Shown here piece by piece: positions 1-8,493 of a stretch of DNA of 64,000 nt. The notes below the pieces were generated by a model, which worked only from the letters and a program-made list of their open reading frames with translations, did no database searches and had not been told where the DNA came from. The number at the start of each line of letters is the position of its first letter. Positions within the stretch are counted from its first letter, which is position 1. The stretch covers positions 1 through 64,000 of the forward strand of contig CAJWAO010000002.1 of the NCBI GenBank assembly GCA_913020765.1, given 5' to 3'. Source of the DNA: an uncultured Flavobacteriales bacterium. Lineage in GTDB: Bacteria; Bacteroidota; Bacteroidia; Flavobacteriales_D; Crocinitomicaceae. The translations under genes were made by a program, and so were the position numbers.

Positions 1-586
1 CTACTGCTTCTTCATTTGTAAAGCAATCTATAATTGTGGAGGGTTCAATTTTCCCAACACCGCCATCAATGATGACATTAACCTCGTTTTCATAGGCCTC
101 AAAAATTTGGTAAGGATCTGTGTAATATTCTAACAAGGGCTCTTTTTCATCATGCAATGAAGCCGATGCTATTGGATTTCCCAGTGCTTCTACCAAAGCC
201 TGAGTGATGGGGTTGTCCGTTATTCGAACACCAACCTCCTTTTTTTTGGAATCAAATAGCTTAGGAACTCTTGTATTTGCCGATAATATAAATGTATATG
301 GTCCGGGTAGACACTGCTTTACAAGCTTAAAAGTTGATTTATTGAGATGCTTTGTGTGCGACGCAAGCTCTGTAATGTCTTTACATAAGATAGAAAAATG
401 AACCTTGCTGAGCTTTTCTTTTTTGAATTTAGCCAGCTGGTGCAGCGCGTTTTTGTTATTCAGATCACAACCTATTGCATAAACAGAATCAGTAGGAAAT
501 ATGATGAGCCCTCCAGATCTGAGTGCTTTTACAGCCTCAGAGATTAATCTTTGGTCAATATTGAATGGATTTATTTCAAAAAACAT
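1..586 (-). CDS. Sua5/YciO/YrdC family L-threonylcarbamoyladenylate synthase, partial (runs off window start)
   Basis: Reverse translation from ATG at 586: MFFEINPFNIDQRLISEAVKALRSGGLIIFPTDSVYAIGCDLNNKNAL...KLSKVHFSILCKD...KQCLPGPYTFILSA; typical YrdC fold motifs. Not in ORF track because it is truncated. Confidence 0.88.
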   Translation of the reverse strand, partial: MFFEINPFNIDQRLISEAVKALRSGGLIIFPTDSVYAIGCDLNNKNALHQLAKFKKEKLSKVHFSILCKDITELASHTKHLNKSTFKLVKQCLPGPYTFILSANTRVPKLFDSKKKEVGVRITDNPITQALVEALGNPIASASLHDEKEPLLEYYTDPYQIFEAYENEVNVIIDGGVGKIEPSTIIDCFTNEEAV

Positions 587-587
587 A

Positions 588-1706
588 TTAATAAATTACA
601 CAGGATATGGCCCGGTGGTCACTGAGCGGATTCTTTTGAATCTTAAAATTACTAGAATTTAATTCGTTTGAGTGAAAAATATAGTCGATTCGACCGGCAG
701 GAAGCAATCCAACGTATGTGGCACCAAACCCATTAGATGTATTTCTAAAGGCATCTGTGAGGTTATTTTCGAAGCGATGATAGGTATACGACATGGGGGT
801 ATCGTTAAAGTCTCCACAAACCAGCACTGGATATGGTGAGTTCATCATATGGTCACTTACAGCTGAACTTTGCGCGGCACGAATGGCAAAAGCTTTTTTT
901 AATTTGGCATAGGCGCGTTTTATTCCTGCGGTTGTTTCTTCTTTATTTCCTTCAGCCATGTGATTTGTTTGGGAATCTGTTTGGAGCTTTATAGATTGAA
1001 GGTGAACATTATAAATCCGAATGGTATCCTGTTTTTTTACAATATCTACATAAATGCAATAGTTTTTATTCTTTTCGTTTCGTCCTTGATGCTGAACGCT
1101 GCCTTTATGAATGATCGGTAGCTTTGAGAAGATTGCGAGTCCAAAAGTTTGCTTTGATTTATTTAGCTTTAATCCTTTCTTGTGGAACCATGGCCCCTGC
1201 ATAATCTGCATGATGGAATCTGAGATTTCAAAAAAGGTTGGTTTTTCTTGCTGATAATACTCTTGAAGACAAAGAATGTCTGCGTTTTCCTTTCGAAGGT
1301 AGCCGAAGATTGAATTTCTCGTATTCAGCGCTTCTTTTGTCTTTGGATTATAAACATCAAAAAGTCTAACATTATAGCTCATTAATTTAAACTGACTTTT
1401 ACTGTGCGCTGGTATGTCTGTTGTAATAATATTCAGTGAAAATATCTTTAGCTGAAAAGGAATGCTAATTATTACCGTCAATAGTACACCCCAGAACCAT
1501 GGGCTTCGCTTGGAGAGCCAAAATAGCCCAAAAATAATATTTAGCAATAGCAATACAGGGAATCCTAGGCCAAGAAATGGAAGCCAGGGCAGGTGAGTAG
1601 GATTGATGTAAGGAGTACAAAGTGACATCAAAAAAGCTCCCCCAATGACTATATTGCCCAGTTTTACCAATAGCACAAAGAGAGACCTATTCCTTTTTTT
1701 AGGCAT
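588..1706 (-). CDS. Endonuclease/exonuclease/phosphatase family protein with N-terminal TM segments
   Basis: Motifs LKLMSYNVRLFD, LQEYYQ, YNVHLQS, VCGDFNDTPMSYTY, RIDYIFHS, LSDHRAI. Confidence 0.9.
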   Translation of the reverse strand: MPKKRNRSLFVLLVKLGNIVIGGAFLMSLCTPYINPTHLPWLPFLGLGFPVLLLLNIIFGLFWLSKRSPWFWGVLLTVIISIPFQLKIFSLNIITTDIPAHSKSQFKLMSYNVRLFDVYNPKTKEALNTRNSIFGYLRKENADILCLQEYYQQEKPTFFEISDSIMQIMQGPWFHKKGLKLNKSKQTFGLAIFSKLPIIHKGSVQHQGRNEKNKNYCIYVDIVKKQDTIRIYNVHLQSIKLQTDSQTNHMAEGNKEETTAGIKRAYAKLKKAFAIRAAQSSAVSDHMMNSPYPVLVCGDFNDTPMSYTYHRFENNLTDAFRNTSNGFGATYVGLLPAGRIDYIFHSNELNSSNFKIQKNPLSDHRAISCVIY

Positions 1707-2583
1707 TTTTGCTTTGATTGAATAGAAAGTCTTTTTCCTCTTTGGACAGAGCGTCGTATCCCGATTTGGATATTTTGTCTAATATGCGGTCTGTTTCGTC
1801 GTGTTTTTTCTTTTTTTCATGATTAATGTCTTCAAAAGTTTTTCGTTTTTTTTCTTTCACTTTTTTGCGGGTAATTTTTTGTATTCGAGTATGCACCACT
1901 ACGACAAAATTTTCGAGTTTTTCTAAAATATTTTTTTCAGTATTTAGGTTCTGCATGGCCAATAAACCAAATAGCGCACCGCCGAGGTGTGCAAAATGTG
2001 CGGTTCCATCTGCCGAGCCAATACCGATAAGATCTTTAGCGAAAAAAAACAAGGCTAAGACAAAAAGTCTAACGGGTAATAAACCAAATAAATAAATTTT
2101 TGTATTCGGGCTATAGAACGCGAGTGCGGCAAATATTGCCATTATTGAACCTGATGCGCCTACAACAATATGAAACTCCTCGGGGAAGAAAAGTGTGCTA
2201 GAAATTACTTCCGATAATCCACCTAATAGCCCGCCAAATAAATAGATCGTTAAGAGTTTTCGTCCGCTGAAATATCGCTCGAACAAATTGCCTGAGAAGT
2301 ATAAAAAGATTAAATTATAGATAATATGCATTAACCCAAAATGGGAGAAAATACTTGTAAGGAAACCCCATGGTTTGAGCAGGCAACCAAACAGAGTGGC
2401 ATCCAGCGTAAATATATTTCGAACAAATACTTCAAAGCCATCACTACCCGTGATTTTTCCAACGGCAAGGAATAAATGGATGCATAGAAACGTACAAATA
2501 TTTATAATGACAAGTCTATTTGTCATCGTTCCATTTCTAAGCTGGTGCTTTAGCTCTTCGAATAAATTTTTATTCTGCATCAT
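1699..2583 (-). CDS. Rhomboid family intramembrane serine protease
   Basis: Multi-TM protein with GASGSIMA and TAHFAHLGGALFG (Ser/His dyad); basic C-terminal tail. Confidence 0.92.
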   Translation of the reverse strand: MMQNKNLFEELKHQLRNGTMTNRLVIINICTFLCIHLFLAVGKITGSDGFEVFVRNIFTLDATLFGCLLKPWGFLTSIFSHFGLMHIIYNLIFLYFSGNLFERYFSGRKLLTIYLFGGLLGGLSEVISSTLFFPEEFHIVVGASGSIMAIFAALAFYSPNTKIYLFGLLPVRLFVLALFFFAKDLIGIGSADGTAHFAHLGGALFGLLAMQNLNTEKNILEKLENFVVVVHTRIQKITRKKVKEKKRKTFEDINHEKKKKHDETDRILDKISKSGYDALSKEEKDFLFNQSKNA

Positions 2584-2584
2584 T

Positions 2585-3295
2585 CTACCAAAAATTAGTT
2601 CGATCTTTTTTTCTCCATATGAGGACTATAATAGCTCCCACTATAGCACCGCCAACATGTGCGAGATGTGCGGTTGAGTCACCAGAATCATTTAGGTAGG
2701 AGAGATACACCTCAAAAAGGAAATAAGCACCAACAAACCATTTTGCTTTTATCGGTATCGCAAAATAAAGTCTAAATTCGGTGTTCGGGAAAAGAATTGC
2801 AAAAGCAGACATCACGCCAAATATGGCTCCTGATGCGCCAACCATCGGCGTATTTATCATGATCAAATACTCGTTAATTGTATCATTTGAGGTGAAAGCA
2901 GTGAGTCGATTGATCTCTCTAATTGAATTTCCTTGCTCAATAATCTGCGCCTTCAAGGTTTCTATTTCATAAACTCCAATAACATTAAAAAGTGCAAACG
3001 CACCAAATGCAGAAATAATGTAAAAAATGAAGAAGCGCTTTGGTCCCCATACGCGTTCCAAATATCCACCGAGCATTACAAAAATCCACATATTGAAAAA
3101 TATGTGAATGAAGTTTGCATGCATGAAAAAATGAGTCACGACTTGAAAAGGCTCGAAGTAGGGAGAATTTACGTAATGAGCACCAAGCTTTCCTGCAAGA
3201 TCAATACCTTGTGAGGCCAAAAAAAGTTTGGCAACAAAAAATATGATGTTTAGGATGAGCAAGTTTTTCGTAACCTGTGGTAAATTGTTGAGCAT
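2585..3295 (-). CDS. Rhomboid family intramembrane serine protease
   Basis: FFMHANFIHIFFNMW, GASGAIFGVMSAF, TAHLAHVGGAIVG. Confidence 0.93.
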   Translation of the reverse strand: MLNNLPQVTKNLLILNIIFFVAKLFLASQGIDLAGKLGAHYVNSPYFEPFQVVTHFFMHANFIHIFFNMWIFVMLGGYLERVWGPKRFFIFYIISAFGAFALFNVIGVYEIETLKAQIIEQGNSIREINRLTAFTSNDTINEYLIMINTPMVGASGAIFGVMSAFAILFPNTEFRLYFAIPIKAKWFVGAYFLFEVYLSYLNDSGDSTAHLAHVGGAIVGAIIVLIWRKKDRTNFW

Positions 3296-3296
3296 A

Positions 3297-5117
3297 TTAG
3301 AATTTAGTAGTTAGTTCTTCTATCGTAAGTGTTTGCATAATGGGTTTTCCAAACGGACAAAATGAATGTTCTTCGCATGAAAATAGTTGGTTCACAAATG
3401 ATTCTATTTCACAATCCGACTTTACTTGAAAGTTTTGTGAGGCCACATATACAAGTTTGGATACAAGTGTATGGGCAAGCTCTCCTCGGTTTGGCCTCTC
3501 AGGTCCTGACAAGGAGTTTGTAATGTTATCAATACAAATATTATGGTTTTTCTCAGATATACACGAGGGAAGGCTCTCTATTTTGATTCCTCCGGAATCG
3601 TTTTTGAAATGAAATCCTAGCTGGGAAAGTAAAGATTTAGACTCTATCCATGCATCAATTTCATCTTGATTCAATTCTAAATCTATCGGAAACATAAGTT
3701 TTTGTGCACTCAAAGGCTTTGTAACAAAGGTTGACATCATTTCAGTATAAAGAATTCTTTGCTGTGCTCGATGTGTGTCTATGATTAGAATTCCGGATTT
3801 AACATTACTAAGTAGGTATTTGTTTTTTACAAGGTATTTATTTAGCGTATAGTCATCTTCTGCTTCGATAAGTTTCGTCTGACCTTCTTTACTTTCCTCT
3901 CGAATGGCATAAAAGTTTTCCCATTCTTTGCTATCACTTTTTTCACCAAATCCTTGCTTATGAAGTGCTTTATTTGTTCCAGTCCTCGTCGCTTTTTTGG
4001 TTTCGAATTTGGAAAAGGGATTGTAGCTTGGGTCGACTTTTATTTCTGGCTCAATCGGTAGCTCGTTTTTGTGAGAAATTGGCACGTCAAAGCTTGTTTC
4101 TACATCGAAGTCAAGGCTTGGTGCGATATTATATTTACCCAATGCTTGCTTTATACTTGACAAAAGAATAGTGTAAATAAACTTACCTTCTTCAAAGTTG
4201 ATTTCGGTTTTTGTAGGGTGAATATTTACATCAATTTTTGTGGTATCAATTGTAAAAAAAATGAAGTAGGCGGGGTGTGATTTATCCGGAATTAGTTGCT
4301 CGAAGGCCTTTGAAACTGCATGATGGAAATAAGAATGTTTAAAAAATCGATTGTTGACGAAAAAGTATTGCATCCCTCGAGATTTTTTTGCACTCTCTGG
4401 TTTGCCTACAAATCCACTTATTTCAACAATATCTGTTTTTTCTTCTATGGGAACAAGGCTTTCATTGCTCTTTTTCCCCATTACATCAGTGATTCTTTTT
4501 CTCGGATTTCCGGCCTTTAAATTATACACTTCGTTGCCATTGTTTGTGAGTGTAAAACTGGTTTCAGCATGTGCCAGGCATATGCGCTCAAATTCATTCC
4601 TAATGTGCGTAAATTCTGCGTTATCTGATTTTAGAAATGTTCTTCTTGCTGGGACATTAAAAAAAATGTTTTTGACCTCAATACTGGTTCCTTGTTCGCA
4701 AATACACTCTTCATTTCGCATTGGTGTTCCACCATTCATTTCAATTAGCGATCCAGTGTCCTCTTGATTTTTGTGCTTTGTTTTAAGCGTGACATGCGCA
4801 ATAGAAGCTATGGATGCGAGCGCTTCCCCACGAAATCCTTTGGTTTGTAAATGAAACAAGTCATCAACATTCTTAAGCTTACTTGTTGCGTGTCGTGTAA
4901 AGCATAGTGCAGCATCTTTTGGTGACATGCCAGTCCCATTGTCTTGAACCAAAATGCTTGTTCTGCCTGCATCTTTGATATGGACTTTAATTGATTTTGC
5001 ACCAGCATCAATGGCGTTTTCCAAGAGCTCTTTTACGACTGACCCGGGACGTTGAATCACTTCGCCTGCAGCGATTTGATTGGATATCTGCTCTGATAAT
5101 AAGTTAATAATATCCAT
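3297..5117 (-). CDS. mutL: DNA mismatch repair protein MutL
   Basis: IAAGEVIQRPGSVVKELLENAIDAGA, DNGTGM, RGEALASIASIA, C-terminal CPFGKPI. Confidence 0.97.
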   Translation of the reverse strand: MDIINLLSEQISNQIAAGEVIQRPGSVVKELLENAIDAGAKSIKVHIKDAGRTSILVQDNGTGMSPKDAALCFTRHATSKLKNVDDLFHLQTKGFRGEALASIASIAHVTLKTKHKNQEDTGSLIEMNGGTPMRNEECICEQGTSIEVKNIFFNVPARRTFLKSDNAEFTHIRNEFERICLAHAETSFTLTNNGNEVYNLKAGNPRKRITDVMGKKSNESLVPIEEKTDIVEISGFVGKPESAKKSRGMQYFFVNNRFFKHSYFHHAVSKAFEQLIPDKSHPAYFIFFTIDTTKIDVNIHPTKTEINFEEGKFIYTILLSSIKQALGKYNIAPSLDFDVETSFDVPISHKNELPIEPEIKVDPSYNPFSKFETKKATRTGTNKALHKQGFGEKSDSKEWENFYAIREESKEGQTKLIEAEDDYTLNKYLVKNKYLLSNVKSGILIIDTHRAQQRILYTEMMSTFVTKPLSAQKLMFPIDLELNQDEIDAWIESKSLLSQLGFHFKNDSGGIKIESLPSCISEKNHNICIDNITNSLSGPERPNRGELAHTLVSKLVYVASQNFQVKSDCEIESFVNQLFSCEEHSFCPFGKPIMQTLTIEELTTKF

Positions 5118-5428
5118 TACCGCATGAGTTTGAAAATGACCTGATCAATCTCATCCAGCCCATTCAAAAGGAAATAACCTAGCACAATGATAACCGATAG
5201 AAGCACGAGCGTTCTTGTGTTTTGCGAATAAACGGTATTTTTCGAGACGCGGTTTTCTTGCTTTTGTTCCTCCATTTTCTCGCGCATCAGCATTACGCGC
5301 TCGTCTTCACTTAGCTTTTCTCCAGAGTAAAACTTCTTTTTTAAATCAGTTTTTTCTTTACGGGCATCATAATACCGCGGGTAGTAACCGAATTTTTTTG
5401 GTTTAATATTAGAATTCAAGAATTTCAA
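5117..5428 (-). CDS. Small membrane protein of the mutL locus (homologues often carry the doubtful name 'riboflavin synthase subunit beta')
   Basis: 104-codon ORF with one C-terminal TM (TLVLLSVIIVLGYFLL); overlaps mutL start; TTG start; TATTTTTG motif upstream at 5446-5453 (minus). Confidence 0.7.
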   Translation of the reverse strand: MKFLNSNIKPKKFGYYPRYYDARKEKTDLKKKFYSGEKLSEDERVMLMREKMEEQKQENRVSKNTVYSQNTRTLVLLSVIIVLGYFLLNGLDEIDQVIFKLMR

Positions 5429-5492
5429 TAGGAATCTATTTCTAACAAAAATAAGTAAAAACTTGACCGATTTGTTAGAATCTAAGCCTAAA

Positions 5493-6764
5493 TTAGAGAC
5501 GAACTACGGTTCCCATGTATTCCGGGCTTTCTCCTTGTTCAGGGTTCTGAAGAATCACCTTCCAAACGAAAGAAGTATTTTGCTTAACAAGTTCACCTGT
5601 ATTTTTGTTGATGCCTCTCCAGGCTTGGTTTGCATCTGAGGTTTCAAAGATTACGGCCCCGTTTGACGGATCTATAATAATCATCTTGAAAGGAGTATTC
5701 CTGTTTTTCAGCGCAAAGGGCATAAATGTGGTATTTCTATCATCAAAGCTATTCGGAGTGAAGGCATTGACGGCAAGCAGGTTATAGTTTTTTTCAACAA
5801 AGAACGAAACCTCATCAGAACTTTCACATCCGTTCGCATCTCTCGTGAATGCTTTTATAGAGTAACTTCCTTTATTGAACAACAAGAAGTTTTCTTTTAA
5901 GCCTGTTTTTGTAGATTGGACATTGTTGATGTACCAGCTTATTTGATTTTCAGAAAACGCTTGCACGTTTAGCTCGGGCAGTCCATTTTCAAAATTTAGA
6001 TAATCGTCTACTGAAAGCTGAATGTTCTTGGGCTCGTGCACATTAAAGGACAAAGCTGCTATGAATTCTTGATTTTGATTTAATGTACCTATTTGATATA
6101 CTCCTTTCTCATCCAATTTAAAATCGAGGGTTTGTTTTGAAGTAATTTCTTCAAGGTTTTCTTGTGGCGACAAGATAAAAATCGACTCTTCATTTGTGTT
6201 TTTGTAGGTAAAATTTTGATTTAGACAATGGTCTTTGGGCGTAGTAAGATGGAGCGGAGCTCTGGTTTCATCTGACTTCGTTGTAATAATTTCAACCTCT
6301 CTGTAGACAGGTTGTTGAAGTTCTGTACCTGTTTCTGACTTGGTGTTTTTAAGCATTGCCTCATCCGAGGGTTTTTGATGACTATCATCACAACAGGTAA
6401 TGGAATTTTCAGGTGATTTAACAACGACAGGTTCTTGTGTTTCAACTTCTATTTCGGTTTTATTGGATATCTCTGTTGCTGATTCTTTTTCAGTTTCTTT
6501 GCGCTTATCTTCTAATTTATTTTCTTGTTTGGTTATTTCGGCTTGAATTTGGCTAGGTTCGTTATCTGAATCTAAGAACAAGTATGCGGCTATAATTACT
6601 GCGGCCCCTCCAGCACCTAAAATCCATTTAAATCCATTTGAGGATTTTGGATTTCTTGCATCCAATTTTTTATTCATTCTAGACCACGCGTCCTTATTGT
6701 ATGGGAGCTCTTGGTCCTTTAATGCTTCTTTAAATAGATCTTCAATATTTCGCATCTTACTCAC
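5493..6764 (-). CDS. Putative membrane anti-sigma-like protein with gliding-motility/T9SS type-B-like C-terminal domain
   Basis: N-terminal ~45 aa cytosolic segment (IEDLFKEALKDQELPYNKDAWSRMNKKL), one TM (WILGAGGAAVIIAAYLFL), long linker, C-terminus AVNAFTPNSFDDRNT...MIIIDPSNGAVIFETSDANQAWRGINKNTGE. Overlaps upstream sigma gene by 8 nt. Confidence 0.65.
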   Translation of the reverse strand: MSKMRNIEDLFKEALKDQELPYNKDAWSRMNKKLDARNPKSSNGFKWILGAGGAAVIIAAYLFLDSDNEPSQIQAEITKQENKLEDKRKETEKESATEISNKTEIEVETQEPVVVKSPENSITCCDDSHQKPSDEAMLKNTKSETGTELQQPVYREVEIITTKSDETRAPLHLTTPKDHCLNQNFTYKNTNEESIFILSPQENLEEITSKQTLDFKLDEKGVYQIGTLNQNQEFIAALSFNVHEPKNIQLSVDDYLNFENGLPELNVQAFSENQISWYINNVQSTKTGLKENFLLFNKGSYSIKAFTRDANGCESSDEVSFFVEKNYNLLAVNAFTPNSFDDRNTTFMPFALKNRNTPFKMIIIDPSNGAVIFETSDANQAWRGINKNTGELVKQNTSFVWKVILQNPEQGESPEYMGTVVRL

Positions 6765-7329
6765 TTATTTTACTGAATTCTTCAGTTAATATTTGCTTTA
6801 AATTCTTTTTGGCCTTTGATAAATTTGATTTGGAAGTCCCTTCACTAATCCCAAGCATTTCAGCTATTTCTTTGTGGGAATAGTCCTCAATGACAAATAG
6901 ATTGAATACCGTCCTGTATCCAGGTGATAATTTTTGAATTGCTTCGACTGCTTTTTCCGCACGTAGCTCAATCATTTCGATTTTTTCGTTTTCTTCAATT
7001 TCATTTGAAGCATCCATTTTAAAATCGTTGTCATTGTCTTTTAATATTGGGGCTCTTTTAGCCTTTCTGATGGAATCAATGGCAGTATTTACGACAATAC
7101 GCCTTACCCATCCTTCAAAAGAACCTTTAAAATCAAAAACTTCCAATTTATCAAAGACCTTGATGAAACCTTCTTGCAACACCTCTTGTGCTGTATCGTG
7201 GTCTGAAATGTAGCGCATACAAACCGCTAACATTTTACCATAGAACATTTGAAACAAGGCCTCCTGCGATCTGCGGTTGTTTTGCAAACAACCCTCAACA
7301 ATTTCCTTTAATTTCTCTATATTCTCCAA
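6757..7329 (-). CDS. RNA polymerase sigma factor, ECF (sigma-70) family
   Basis: Region 2 (MLAVCMRYISDHDTAQEVLQEGFIKVFDKLEVFDFKGSFEGWVRRIVVNTAIDSIRK) and region 4 (GYRTVFNLFVIEDYSHKEIAEMLGISEGTSKSNLSKAKKNLK). TTG start in track. Confidence 0.95.
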   Translation of the reverse strand: MENIEKLKEIVEGCLQNNRRSQEALFQMFYGKMLAVCMRYISDHDTAQEVLQEGFIKVFDKLEVFDFKGSFEGWVRRIVVNTAIDSIRKAKRAPILKDNDNDFKMDASNEIEENEKIEMIELRAEKAVEAIQKLSPGYRTVFNLFVIEDYSHKEIAEMLGISEGTSKSNLSKAKKNLKQILTEEFSKISE

Positions 7330-7462
7330 GTCTCAACAAAATTTAAACGTATCAATAGTTTCAGCGTTGCCTTCCGAAGTAAATAAATCAACGTTAAATA
7401 AAACGATTTTATATTAAATGTATTATTTTCGTGTCGATATTTAAATAAATAAATAATTACAA

Positions 7463-8407
7463 ATGAAAGTAACGGTAGTAGGAGCTGGAAATGTTGGTGC
7501 AACTTGTGCAGATGTTTTGGCCCAAAGAGAAATTGCAAATGAAATTGTTCTACTTGACATAAAAGAGGGTTTTGCTGAAGGTAAAGCGCTAGACATTTGG
7601 GAGACTTCTCCAGTGAATTTGTATGATTCCAGAACAATTGGATCTACAAACAACTATGAAATGACAAAAGACTCTGAAGTTGTAGTAATTACTTCCGGAT
7701 TACCAAGAAAACCTGGTATGTCCCGAGATGATTTAATTGCTACAAATGCAGGGATTGTTAAGTCAGTGACAGAAAACATTGTAAAGTACTCACCAAATGC
7801 CAAAATTATTGTCGTATCTAACCCGTTAGATGTAATGACCTACTGTGCATATTTGAGTGCAAACTTTCCATCTAGTAGGGTATTTGGAATGGCGGGTGTT
7901 CTTGACACCGCTAGATACAGAGCTTTCCTTGCAACTGAGCTGAATGTTTCTCCAAAGGATATTCAGGCCGTTCTTATGGGGGGTCATGGAGATACGATGG
8001 TACCACTTCCTCGATATACGACCGTTGGGGGCATTCCAGTAACCGAATTGATCGAAGAAGAAAAGCTGAATGAAATTATTGAAAGAACAAAATTCGGTGG
8101 TGGAGAAATCGTAAAACTTCTTGGGACCTCTGCTTGGTATGCACCTGGTGCATCTGCTGCACAGATGGTTGAAGCCATTGTGCGCGACCAAAGAAGAATT
8201 TTTCCAGTTTGTACTTGGCTACAAGGTGAGTATGGCCTAAACGATATCTACTTGGGCGTGCCAGTGATACTTGGTAAAAATGGAATTGAAAAGATTATCG
8301 AGCTCGATTTGAATGAAAATGAAAAAGCATTGCTCGGCGAATCTGTTGATGCTGTGAAAAGTGTAATGGCAGTGTTAGATAATATGAATGCGAACGCGGT
8401 AAGCTAA
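7463..8407 (+). CDS. mdh: Malate dehydrogenase
   Basis: MKVTVVGAGNVGATCADVLA, GMAGVLDTARYRAFLA, VLMGGHGDTMVPLPRY. Confidence 0.96.
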   Translation: MKVTVVGAGNVGATCADVLAQREIANEIVLLDIKEGFAEGKALDIWETSPVNLYDSRTIGSTNNYEMTKDSEVVVITSGLPRKPGMSRDDLIATNAGIVKSVTENIVKYSPNAKIIVVSNPLDVMTYCAYLSANFPSSRVFGMAGVLDTARYRAFLATELNVSPKDIQAVLMGGHGDTMVPLPRYTTVGGIPVTELIEEEKLNEIIERTKFGGGEIVKLLGTSAWYAPGASAAQMVEAIVRDQRRIFPVCTWLQGEYGLNDIYLGVPVILGKNGIEKIIELDLNENEKALLGESVDAVKSVMAVLDNMNANAVS

Positions 8408-8434
8408 ACCTTTTTGATTACAGTAAAGAAATAC

Positions 8435-8458
8435 GAAAGCGCCTTCGGGCGCTTTTTT
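8435..8458 (+). terminator. Rho-independent terminator after mdh
   Basis: GAAAGCGCC-TTCG-GGCGCTTTTTT: at least 8-bp stem with TTCG loop and T-tract. Confidence 0.85.
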
Positions 8459-8493
8459 CGTAACTAATAAAATTAGTTTATTTGCCCTCTGTA

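Noticed and set aside
4351-4767. Plus-strand 138-aa ORF inside mutL
   Set aside because: Fully antisense to a strongly supported mutL; composition looks like a reverse-frame artefact.
7317-7653. Minus-strand ORFs over the sigma factor-mdh intergenic region and mdh 5' end
   Set aside because: Overlap mdh coding and have no family features.
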